5,846 nucleotides of DNA from Gammaproteobacteria bacterium (lineage in GTDB: Bacteria; Pseudomonadota; Gammaproteobacteria; GRL18): contig DAOVUK010000234.1 in the NCBI GenBank assembly GCA_030632625.1, forward strand, positions 1 through 5,846, read 5' to 3'. The notes beneath the pieces are model-generated. The model had not been told where the DNA came from. It saw nothing but the letters and a program-made list of their open reading frames with translations, and searched no databases. Both the position numbers and the translations under genes were made by a program. Shown piece by piece: positions 1 through 5,846 of this stretch; positions within the stretch are counted from its first letter, which is position 1; every line of letters begins with the position of its first letter.

Positions 1-1720
1 CATCATATTTATAGTTCTGCAAAAACTGCTCCTTCGTCTGGTTTTCTGACTGGCTGAGTAATGCCATGGCGGCCTGATAAAAATAAGCCTCTCGAAAACG
101 ATTAAACTGATTGGCTTCACCTGCCTTGATTCCTGGATACCAGGCGACATCAAAACCACGAGTCTGACAAAATTGTTTGAGATGATTAATTTCTGCTGCA
201 GTAAAAGGATTTTTTTTAACTAATAATGTCGATGTTTGCCAGCTGCGGATAAGAATAAGATGCCGGCTAGCATCCTTAACTGAATGAGTTTTTATAGAAC
301 TGTCTTTAAGCGAAACGTGTTCTAACGCATGTATGGCAGTGGCAAACATTTTTATGGCATCACGCGGTGGTGTTTTTACCCAGCGGCTGATAGCCAGATA
401 ACCATCCTGATTTAACTGTTGTAAATAAAGCTGTAATGCTTCAAGTGTATACAAATAGCTCTCATTTAATGCATATAAACCGCTGGCAGACGCATTAAAT
501 GAATCCATCAGGGAAATTTGAATTAAATCATACTGGCCTTTCTTATTCTCTTGTAAATTGCTGAGAAAACCCCGAATATCGCCGGAATAGACCTTAACAT
601 TATCCTGCAGATAAATATTGCCGCTGTATTGTGCAAACTGATTGCTGAGCACGTCAATGATTTGCGGGTTCAGCTCAACTGCGTCAATCTGATCGGTCTG
701 GTGAAACATCGCCTGCAGGATATCACTGCCGCCGCCGGCTCCGACAATCAAAAGCTGCTCAATATTGTTCAAATGATAGGGCAGGGCTGAGCTCAGCTGA
801 TCCAGATAAGACAGCTTTTCCAGAGTATCAGGAAAACGGGTAATTGCCGTCATATTAGCGGCATCACTAAAAAGTCCAAGCTGCTCAGGCGGCTCCTGAC
901 TATTATACAAACTGAGTCCGGGTGCATGGCGAAAAGGGATCTGCAGACTTTCTACAATGCTCAATAATCCCAGCGGACTGGATCGCTGCTCAATAATTCG
1001 GGTGCCAGTGATATTTAAGGTTTTGGCTTCATCCTTATAGGGCGAAATTTTCAACGGCCAGTGCTGAGCCGTTGAGATGAGCAATAGTCCACTTAAAATA
1101 ATCATAAAAGAGGTAGTTCTGGTCCATTTCTTATTTATTAAAACAGGTTCTATCGGGATCGGCTGGGTTTCATATAACGCAATTAAAGCGGCTATTAATC
1201 CGCTTAAACTAATAACCAGTAATGTGGTGAGAGGGAATAGATAAAACAACAGGATTATTATGCCGATACTGCCGAAGCCAGCCCCCAGAAGATCCACCGC
1301 ATAGATTTTGGCTATTTGTTCAGGATAACAGAGAAAAACCAGACAAATAGCGCTGGCAGCTAGCAAAAAAGGAATACTGAGCAATAAAAAAATACTCAAC
1401 AGATACCAGATTTGCTGTGAGTCCCAGAGAATGGCCTCAGGATTAAATGGGATAGTTTGCGCCGCTAAAAAACAACTGACACTGCTGATACTGAACAACA
1501 ACAAAAAAAGGGGATAAGTGATATGAAACCAGCGCTTTAATGAATTCTGGAGCAAGGAGACCAGGGTGCCGCTGATGCCATAACCCAGAAGCGCCAATGA
1601 AATGATCATATAGGCAAAATGATGCCATTGAATGATAGAAAATAGTCGCATCAATAAAATTTCATAAGCCAGTGCTGTGGCAGAAAGCAGACCGAGGGAT
1701 AATAGGGGTGGTTTGAGCAT
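1..1720 (-). CDS. Membrane-anchored spermidine-synthase-like protein (3' end outside window)
   Basis: The frame is open from ATG at 1720 to the left edge (573 codons, no stop), so the C-terminus is missing. About seven hydrophobic segments lie near residues 5-25, 36-58, 67-87, 105-131, 140-161, 163-182 and 203-219. A soluble domain of the spermidine synthase/SAM-methyltransferase fold follows: glycine-rich nucleotide loop IVGAGGGSDIL (325-335), acidic strand end DAVELNP (346-352), SGDIRGFL (379-386) and YDLIQISLMDSF (397-408). In true spermidine synthases the last motif reads like YDVIIVDSSDP with two aspartates; here the first is Ser403 and only Asp406 remains, so aminopropyl transfer is doubtful. 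It resembles proteins annotated as spermidine synthase with an N-terminal membrane domain; the real substrate is unknown. Basic residues (Lys62-Arg63, Lys138, Lys197-Lys198/Arg201) put loops 2-3, 4-5 and 6-7 inside, which would place the soluble domain in the periplasm. Start choice: an in-frame TGA lies 24 bp upstream and ATG 1720 leads straight into TM1, though no strong Shine-Dalgarno sequence is visible. It lies downstream of pcm on the same strand, with a 176-bp gap. Confidence 0.88.
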   Translation of the reverse strand, partial: MLKPPLLSLGLLSATALAYEILLMRLFSIIQWHHFAYMIISLALLGYGISGTLVSLLQNSLKRWFHITYPLFLLLFSISSVSCFLAAQTIPFNPEAILWDSQQIWYLLSIFLLLSIPFLLAASAICLVFLCYPEQIAKIYAVDLLGAGFGSIGIIILLFYLFPLTTLLVISLSGLIAALIALYETQPIPIEPVLINKKWTRTTSFMIILSGLLLISTAQHWPLKISPYKDEAKTLNITGTRIIEQRSSPLGLLSIVESLQIPFRHAPGLSLYNSQEPPEQLGLFSDAANMTAITRFPDTLEKLSYLDQLSSALPYHLNNIEQLLIVGAGGGSDILQAMFHQTDQIDAVELNPQIIDVLSNQFAQYSGNIYLQDNVKVYSGDIRGFLSNLQENKKGQYDLIQISLMDSFNASASGLYALNESYLYTLEALQLYLQQLNQDGYLAISRWVKTPPRDAIKMFATAIHALEHVSLKDSSIKTHSVKDASRHLILIRSWQTSTLLVKKNPFTAAEINHLKQFCQTRGFDVAWYPGIKAGEANQFNRFREAYFYQAAMALLSQSENQTKEQFLQNYKYD

Positions 1721-1753
1721 TATTTTGCTATATCCGGTAGAATTTCAATAAGA

Positions 1754-1881
1754 GTTTCTATGTTTTTATGTTTATACGTTATTATGTTAAAGCAAGAGAT
1801 AAAGTGCATAGCCTCAATCACAAAGCGACAGAACTGCCTTTGACTTACAACTTACAACTTACAACTTATAAACATAGAAAC
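1754..1881. repeat. 12-bp inverted repeat bracketing most of the spacer
   Basis: GTTTCTATGTTT at 1754-1765 is the exact reverse complement of AAACATAGAAAC at 1870-1881, 104 bp apart. A second related pair, TATGTTTAT (1767-1775) and ATAAACATA (1868-1876), overlaps the first, so each arm holds variants of one short motif. The arms enclose the heptamer repeat. This could be a remnant of a small non-autonomous element or a weak, long-loop transcript structure between pcm and the next gene. No target-site duplication is evident and no coding frame is present. Confidence 0.5.
1843..1870. repeat. Heptanucleotide tandem repeat (ACTTACA, four units)
   Basis: Three perfect head-to-tail copies of ACTTACA occupy 1843-1863, followed by a fourth with one change (ACTTATA, 1864-1870). 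The array lies 27 bp past the pcm stop codon and about 120 bp upstream of the start of the next minus-strand gene. A 7-bp unit is not a multiple of three, and the array is noncoding. Such simple repeats can change copy number by slippage, but nothing here shows an effect on expression. Confidence 0.9.
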
Positions 1882-1896
1882 ATAATCACGCTAAAA

Positions 1897-2667
1897 CTAA
1901 TGCTTTCCTGTTAATGGCACAAAACGAACAGGCAGAATTTGCCGGGTTTGTAATTGTCCATCAGGATCTTTGGTGATCAGCAGTAATTGCTGGGTCATAA
2001 AATTGCTGCCGACCGGTATCATCATTCTGCCTCCGGGTTTTAATTGTTCCAGCAGTGCATGAGGAATATGACTGGCTGCTGCCGTCACAATAATGGCATC
2101 AAAAGGTGCGTGTTCTTCCCAGCCATAATAACCATCGGCAATTTTAGTGCTGATATTGGTATAACCCAGCTCTTTAAAACGTAAACTGGCCTGTTCTGCC
2201 AAAGGAGCAATAATTTCAATACTATAAACCTGCTTAACCAGTTCAGAAAGCACGGCTGCCTGATAACCGGAGCCGGTACCAATTTCCAGAACTGTATCAC
2301 CGGCAGACAGTTTGAGCAGATCAGTCATGATGGCAACAATATAGGGCTGAGAAATAGTTTGCCCATAGCCGATAGGCAGGGGGTTATTATGGTAAGCTTC
2401 TTCGAGGGTTTCCGGAATAACAAATTTATGTCGGGGCACCGTGCCAATGGCCTGTAATACTTTGCTGTCCAGAGCTTCAGTATCAAGGTATTTGCTGGTT
2501 TGATGAACATCCTGTTCAATCAGGCGTACCATGTGCTGGCGTTTTTGCATATAGTGTTCCTCCATAGAAGAGGCCAAAGTGCAGGTGGCCGTGAACAGGC
2601 TGAAAATCAAAGACAGAAAAATCAGGACTGTGAAGCGTATTTGTTCATTTTGCATTATCTGTTTCAT
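1897..2667 (-). CDS. pcm: Protein-L-isoaspartate O-methyltransferase with signal peptide
   Basis: This repair enzyme uses SAM to methylate L-isoaspartyl carboxylates in aged proteins, which starts their return to normal aspartyl linkages. Family motifs are all present (numbering from ATG 2667, 256 aa): LPIGYGQTISQP with the family serine at Ser106, VLEIGTGSGYQ (126-136, SAM motif I), PFDAIIVTAA (188-197) and C-terminal VRFVPL (247-252). From about residue 48 on it aligns without gaps that I can see to E. coli Pcm (208 aa). The extra length is at the N-terminus: a short polar/basic start, a hydrophobic stretch FTVLIFLSLIFSLFTA and a small-residue region TLASS that suits signal peptidase I cleavage, so export or membrane anchoring is likely. 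The frame also opens at GTG 2676; I prefer ATG 2667 because GAGAG sits 8 bp before it but only 1 bp before the GTG. The stop is TAG at 1899-1897. It is divergent from recC and lies upstream of the spermidine-synthase-like gene. Confidence 0.95.
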   Translation of the reverse strand: MKQIMQNEQIRFTVLIFLSLIFSLFTATCTLASSMEEHYMQKRQHMVRLIEQDVHQTSKYLDTEALDSKVLQAIGTVPRHKFVIPETLEEAYHNNPLPIGYGQTISQPYIVAIMTDLLKLSAGDTVLEIGTGSGYQAAVLSELVKQVYSIEIIAPLAEQASLRFKELGYTNISTKIADGYYGWEEHAPFDAIIVTAAASHIPHALLEQLKPGGRMMIPVGSNFMTQQLLLITKDPDGQLQTRQILPVRFVPLTGKH

Positions 2668-2711
2668 CAGAACCACTCTCGTTATGGTTAAACGCCTATC
2701 CTTCTAATTTA

Positions 2712-2740
2712 AGTATTATTGAGAAATGAACAGTTTTCAA
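2712..2740 (-). promoter_or_regulatory. Candidate sigma70-type promoter for pcm
   Basis: Read on the minus strand, TTGAAA (2740-2735, 5 of 6 to the -35 consensus) is followed after 17 bp by AATACT (2717-2712, 4 of 6 to the -10 consensus). Transcription would start near 2705, about 38 bp before the preferred ATG. This is the best promoter match in the divergent spacer, but it is judged by eye only. Confidence 0.45.
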
Positions 2741-2767
2741 GCAATATCTAAATCATAAGCTCAAATA

Positions 2768-2794
2768 TTGTCAGCTATTGGATTTAATGATAAT
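2768..2794 (+). promoter_or_regulatory. Weak candidate promoter for recC
   Basis: TTGTCA (2768-2773, 5 of 6) precedes GATAAT (2789-2794, 5 of 6), but the spacer is only 15 bp, shorter than the preferred 17. Transcription would start near 2801, about 45 bp ahead of the recC TTG. It would lie next to, without overlapping, the candidate pcm promoter. Low confidence because of the spacing and the AT-rich background. Confidence 0.28.
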
Positions 2795-2834
2795 GTTGGC
2801 AGCATGTTACTACTTGTTAACCACTGGCCAAAAC

Positions 2835-2838
2835 AGGA
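2835..2838 (+). promoter_or_regulatory. Ribosome binding site that fixes the recC TTG start
   Basis: AGGA at 2835-2838 ends 6 bp before TTG 2845. No ATG occurs in frame between the upstream stop (TAA 2818-2820) and codon 22, and starting at that ATG would delete residues that align with the conserved RecC N-terminus. The Shine-Dalgarno spacing and the family alignment therefore agree on TTG. Confidence 0.75.
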
Positions 2839-2844
2839 ATTTTC

Positions 2845-5800
2845 TTGATTAATATTTATCCCGCCAATCGACTGGAAAACCTGGTGTTTTTACTGGATCG
2901 GGTCATGCAGACCGGCTCCGGTCATAATGTACTCAGCGAAGAAATTATCCTGGTGCAAAGCAAGGGGATGCAGCACTGGCTGAATCTGCAGCTGGCTCAA
3001 AGCCGGGGTATCAGTATGAACCTGAGTTTTAGTCTGCCCATGCAGTTTTTCTGGAACCAGATAAGGGCTATTCTGGGCAAGGATAATGTGCCGGAAAAAT
3101 CCACTTATAGCCGTGAAGTCCTGAGCTGGCGAATACATGATCTGCTGGCAAGTGATGCCGTAGTGAATAATCCGCTGTGCAGGGAAGCAAGCAATTACTG
3201 GCTGGGAAAACAGCAGCGTGTCAATGAAGGTGATGAAGGCTCTGACCTTCAAGACTCTGGTTTACAAGACAAGCGTTTCCAGCTGGCCTGTCAGATAGCT
3301 GATTTATTTGAGCAATATCTGATTTTCCGACCCGACTGGCTGCTTGAATGGCAACAGGGGAACCTGGAACAAGGCGGCTGGCAGGCCCTGCTCTGGCAAT
3401 TGCTGGTTGCTCAGGATCCGCAGCATCCTATCCATTTACTTAAACAGGCCATTGCCGCTCTCAAACAGAATGAATGCCATTTACCTGAGCGTATCAGTCT
3501 CTTTGGTATCAATACCCTGCCGCCATTATGGCTGGAATTTTTAAGTGAACTGGGTCAGCACACACAGGTGCACTTTTTCCACCTGAACCCCTGTGTTGAA
3601 TACTGGGGCGATTTAAAAACCGACAAAGCCTATGCCAGAGAACAGTTTTATCGCTGGTTAAAAACCAGTGATTATCCTGCACAGAAGCAGGAGCTTCAGC
3701 CAGAAGAAGAGCCTCAGCCGGGACAGGAGCAAGAGCTTCAGCCAGAAGAAGGAAAAAAGCTTCAGCCAGGACAGGAACAAGAGCTTCAACCAGAAGAAGA
3801 GCCTCAGCCAGAACAGCTTCAGGAATTAACAAATCCCTTATTATCCAATCTGGGCTCTCAGGGCAAAGATTTCCTCTACCTTCTGCAGGAACACACCAGC
3901 ATTGAAATCCCCATCTATGAATCACCTGATGAGCTATCCTCAGACACAGGAGAACAGGCCAGCGTACTACAAAAAATTCAGGCTGATATTCTTAAGCTCA
4001 GAGATGTGCGCAGCACCGGGCAGCAATCACCACAAGCGCAAATCGATAATAGCATTACTCTGGCTTCAGCTCATAGTGCTCTGCGTGAAATTCAGGCCCT
4101 GCATGACTGGCTGTTAGCTCAGATCAATAACGATCCGACCCTGACCCCGAAAGACATTCTGGTTATGTGTCCCAATGTTGAAGATTATGCCCCCTATGTT
4201 GATGCCGTGTTCGCACATGGCTGGAACGACTGGAGTGAACAGGTGCCGCCGCTGCCCTGTTCAATTGCTGATAGAACCCTGAAAGATTCAGAACCACTGG
4301 TACAGGCATTTATTGATTTGCTGGATTTACCGGACAGTCGTTTTCAGGTGAGTCAGATTTTGGGTTATTTGCGTTTACCGGCGGTACAGCAGAAATTTTC
4401 GTTTTCAGAAGATGATCTGCTTATCCTGGAACGCTGGGTGAACCATGCCTCAATCCATTGGGGCCTGGATGCTGATCATAAACAACAGATACTCTCGACT
4501 GAGCAGGAAAATGATCTTTGCAGTGATTGCTTTAATAAAAAATTCACCTGGCATCAGGGACTCAGCCGTCTGCTGTTAGGCTTTGCCCAGAGTGATCAAG
4601 CGGCATTATATCAGGAGCAATTGCTGTTACCCGATGTTGAAGGTGATGAAGCCTTATTGTTAGGGCGTTATATCGAATTGCTGGAACAATTACAGTTCTA
4701 TGCTGCAAAATTACAGACTGCACGCAGCCCCAATGACTGGAAACAATTTTTACTACAGGCTAAAGACAGTCTGTTCAGTGCTTTATCTGTTGATACTAAT
4801 GCTCAACAGATTATAGAGCAGGCCATTGACGATCTGGGCGAATATACCAGTCAGGCCCATTATGATAAAAAACTGCCCCTGTCAGTGATTCGTGATTTTC
4901 TACTCAATCACTTCAGCCAGCCTGAACCGGGTCGGCAGTTTATGGCAGGGCAGGTGACATTCTGCTCTATGGTACCTATGCGCAGTGTGCCGTTTCGAGT
5001 GATTGCTGTGCTGGGACTGAATGATGGCGAATTTCCCCGTCAGCGGCAGCCCATGGGCTTTGATTTAATGGCGACTGAACCGCCGCGCAAAGGCGACCGC
5101 TCCAGACGGGGTGATGATCGTTATCTTTTTCTTGAAGCACTGATCTCCTGTCGGGATAAACTCTATCTGAGTTATCAGGGCCATGATATCAAAACCAACA
5201 ATAGCCGGGAGCCTTCACTGGTGCTGCAGGAATTGATCAATTATTTAGAAAAAGGCTATGGCTGGCAACTGTCATCTGAACTTTCATCTAAACTCTCATC
5301 TAAAAAAGGTTCACAACTCTTTAAAGTCCCCCTGCAGGCCTTCAGCAAAGACAACTATTTAACTTCCCCCTGCTTTAGAAGGGGGATTGAGGGGGTTGCA
5401 AATCAACAACCTGATACAAAAAACAACATTCAGAGTTTTAATGCCAGCTGGTTAAAACTCAGTGAGCCGGGTGAGACCAGCAATAACCTGCATGAAGTGG
5501 CAGCGTTATTTTCTGCAGATGAAGACATCACCATTTCAGCAGAACAACTGGTGCAGTTCTTTGATAACCCTTGCAAACAATTTGCGCAGCACCGATTAGG
5601 CTTATATCTTGAAAATAACAACGCGATAATTCCAGAAGACAGTGAGCCTTTTGTGACTAATCATCTGGATCGCTACCTCATCCAGGATGCTATTATAAAA
5701 ACCGTATTATCTGAAGATTACCCTTCAGAAGAAATGCAGCAGCAGGCGATGGCTGATCTCATGCGTGGTTTTAGTCTCAGCGGGAGTCTTCCTGATACAC

Positions 5801-5846
5801 CGAACGTTGAAAGTGACCTGTTAGAGTGGCAGGAACAGGCCGGTAA
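2845..5846 (+). CDS. recC: RecBCD exonuclease V gamma subunit RecC (3' end outside window)
   Basis: RecC is the non-catalytic subunit of the RecBCD helicase-nuclease; it holds an inactive helicase-like fold, splits the DNA strands and reads Chi. The first 1000 codons are intact. Alignment to E. coli RecC, recalled from memory, is clear throughout: IYPANRLENL at the start, LVQSKGMQHWL (36-46), SLPMQFFW (63-70), ADLFEQYLIFRPDW (152-165), HLNPCVEYWGDLK (246-258), DPTLTPKDILVM (430-441), PDSRF (496-500), MVPMRSVPF (709-717), GLNDGEFPRQ (724-733) and KGDRSRRGDDRYLFLEALIS (749-768). About 120 C-terminal residues are missing, including the end of the nuclease-like domain. Three loops are longer than in E. 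coli and contain tandem repeats (residues 133-142, 283-324, 809-820), and a palindromic element supplies about residues 839-851. None breaks the frame. The start is TTG 2845. Stand-alone divergent promoter expected; recB and recD are probably nearby but not seen. Confidence 0.96.
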   Translation, partial: MINIYPANRLENLVFLLDRVMQTGSGHNVLSEEIILVQSKGMQHWLNLQLAQSRGISMNLSFSLPMQFFWNQIRAILGKDNVPEKSTYSREVLSWRIHDLLASDAVVNNPLCREASNYWLGKQQRVNEGDEGSDLQDSGLQDKRFQLACQIADLFEQYLIFRPDWLLEWQQGNLEQGGWQALLWQLLVAQDPQHPIHLLKQAIAALKQNECHLPERISLFGINTLPPLWLEFLSELGQHTQVHFFHLNPCVEYWGDLKTDKAYAREQFYRWLKTSDYPAQKQELQPEEEPQPGQEQELQPEEGKKLQPGQEQELQPEEEPQPEQLQELTNPLLSNLGSQGKDFLYLLQEHTSIEIPIYESPDELSSDTGEQASVLQKIQADILKLRDVRSTGQQSPQAQIDNSITLASAHSALREIQALHDWLLAQINNDPTLTPKDILVMCPNVEDYAPYVDAVFAHGWNDWSEQVPPLPCSIADRTLKDSEPLVQAFIDLLDLPDSRFQVSQILGYLRLPAVQQKFSFSEDDLLILERWVNHASIHWGLDADHKQQILSTEQENDLCSDCFNKKFTWHQGLSRLLLGFAQSDQAALYQEQLLLPDVEGDEALLLGRYIELLEQLQFYAAKLQTARSPNDWKQFLLQAKDSLFSALSVDTNAQQIIEQAIDDLGEYTSQAHYDKKLPLSVIRDFLLNHFSQPEPGRQFMAGQVTFCSMVPMRSVPFRVIAVLGLNDGEFPRQRQPMGFDLMATEPPRKGDRSRRGDDRYLFLEALISCRDKLYLSYQGHDIKTNNSREPSLVLQELINYLEKGYGWQLSSELSSKLSSKKGSQLFKVPLQAFSKDNYLTSPCFRRGIEGVANQQPDTKNNIQSFNASWLKLSEPGETSNNLHEVAALFSADEDITISAEQLVQFFDNPCKQFAQHRLGLYLENNNAIIPEDSEPFVTNHLDRYLIQDAIIKTVLSEDYPSEEMQQQAMADLMRGFSLSGSLPDTPNVESDLLEWQEQAG
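3241..3270 (+). repeat. 15-bp imperfect tandem duplication inside recC
   Basis: Two adjacent 15-bp units, 3241-3255 and 3256-3270, match at 11 of 15 positions and encode SDLQD followed by SGLQD (residues 133-142). They lie in a loop just before RFQLACQIADLFEQY that is roughly 15 residues longer than the same loop in E. coli RecC. The reading frame is kept. Confidence 0.65.
3691..3816 (+). repeat. Glu/Gln/Pro-rich tandem repeat inside recC
   Basis: Three diverged units of 42 bp (3691-3732), 48 bp (3733-3780) and 36 bp (3781-3816) each begin with GAGCTTCA and encode ELQPEE, followed by proline- and glutamine-rich residues, covering residues 283-324. All unit lengths are multiples of three. The array sits in the linker between YWGDLK...YRWL and NPLLSNLG, a region that also varies in E. 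coli RecC, and makes it about 25 residues longer. It is expected to be an exposed, unstructured, acidic segment. Confidence 0.9.
5269..5304 (+). repeat. 12-bp tandem repeat, three units, inside recC
   Basis: Units 5269-5280, 5281-5292 and 5293-5304 read CTGTCATCTGAA, CTTTCATCTAAA and CTCTCATCTAAA and encode LSSE, LSSK, LSSK (residues 809-820). Differences between units are mostly at third codon positions, which suggests an old duplication kept under protein-level constraint or simple drift. The array lies about 55 bp before the palindromic element in the same variable loop. Confidence 0.88.
5358..5397. repeat. C/G-rich palindromic repeat element inserted in frame in recC
   Basis: TCCCCCT (5365-5371) pairs perfectly with AGGGGGA (5380-5386) around an 8-base loop, and a second GGGGG (5391-5395) could pair with the same C-run; AAC (5361-5363) and GTT (5395-5397) could close the outside. 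This layout, C-run, short AT-rich loop, G-run, about 5 bases, G-run, is like the dispersed palindromic repeats common between genes in many proteobacteria and cyanobacteria. Here it is translated as about LTSPCFRRGIEGV (839-851). In E. coli RecC the flanks (QNY and QSYAREWL) are only a few residues apart, whereas here KDNY and QSFNASWL are separated by about 24 residues. Confidence 0.8.

Noticed and set aside
1443..1628. A 61-codon minus-strand open frame
   Set aside because: It lies inside the TM region of the membrane gene in another frame; the long frame from 1720 explains the sequence.
1843..1870. Possible CRISPR-like repeat
   Set aside because: The units are 7 bp with no spacers, so this is a simple tandem repeat.
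2571..2600. Possible lipoprotein cysteine in the Pcm leader
   Set aside because: The residues before the cysteine are Thr-Ala-Thr, which do not fit a lipobox; signal peptidase I cleavage or anchoring is more likely.
2742..2770. Inverted repeat CAATAT/ATATTG as an operator
   Set aside because: Six bases with a 17-bp gap in AT-rich DNA is expected by chance, and it matches no regulator site I know.
2890..3252. A 120-codon minus-strand open frame
   Set aside because: It is antisense to the best conserved part of recC, and its residues resemble no family I know.
3509..3925. A 138-codon minus-strand open frame rich in Ala, Leu and Glu
   Set aside because: It is antisense to recC, and its repeated composition is the mirror of the ELQPEE repeat DNA. 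It has no recognisable domain.
5358..5397. Intrinsic terminator inside recC
   Set aside because: The hairpin has no following T-run, and the recC frame continues intact for over 440 bp beyond it.

Overview
The window looks like ordinary chromosome from a gammaproteobacterium of moderate GC content. The evidence is a RecC of the E. coli RecBCD type and a Pcm that matches E. coli Pcm almost motif for motif. I cannot name the genus. No tRNA, rRNA, CRISPR array, transposase or phage gene is visible.

Layout: (1) 1-1720, minus strand: the N-terminal 573 codons of a membrane protein with about seven transmembrane segments fused to a spermidine-synthase-like (Rossmann, SAM-binding type) domain; its C-terminus lies beyond the left edge. 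(2) 1721-1896: a 176-bp spacer holding a perfect heptamer tandem repeat and a 12-bp inverted repeat, the only sign of small-element or repeat activity outside genes. (3) 1897-2667, minus strand: pcm, a protein-L-isoaspartate O-methyltransferase with a clear N-terminal signal sequence. (4) 2668-2844: a divergent control region with a reasonable promoter for pcm, a weak one for recC and a good ribosome binding site for recC. (5) 2845-5846, plus strand: recC, starting at TTG and open at the right edge after 1000 codons (E. coli RecC is about 1120).

RecC would work with RecB and RecD (not in the window; possibly just downstream) in double-strand-break repair and degradation of foreign linear DNA. 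The two minus-strand genes may form a transcription unit and share a theme: both have folds that use SAM or decarboxylated SAM, and both are predicted from sequence to place that domain outside the cytoplasm. That is the most unusual biological suggestion here. The second theme is RecC itself: three of its loops carry short in-frame tandem repeats, one loop also carries an in-frame C/G-rich palindromic repeat, and several positions equivalent to E. coli Chi-reading residues are changed.
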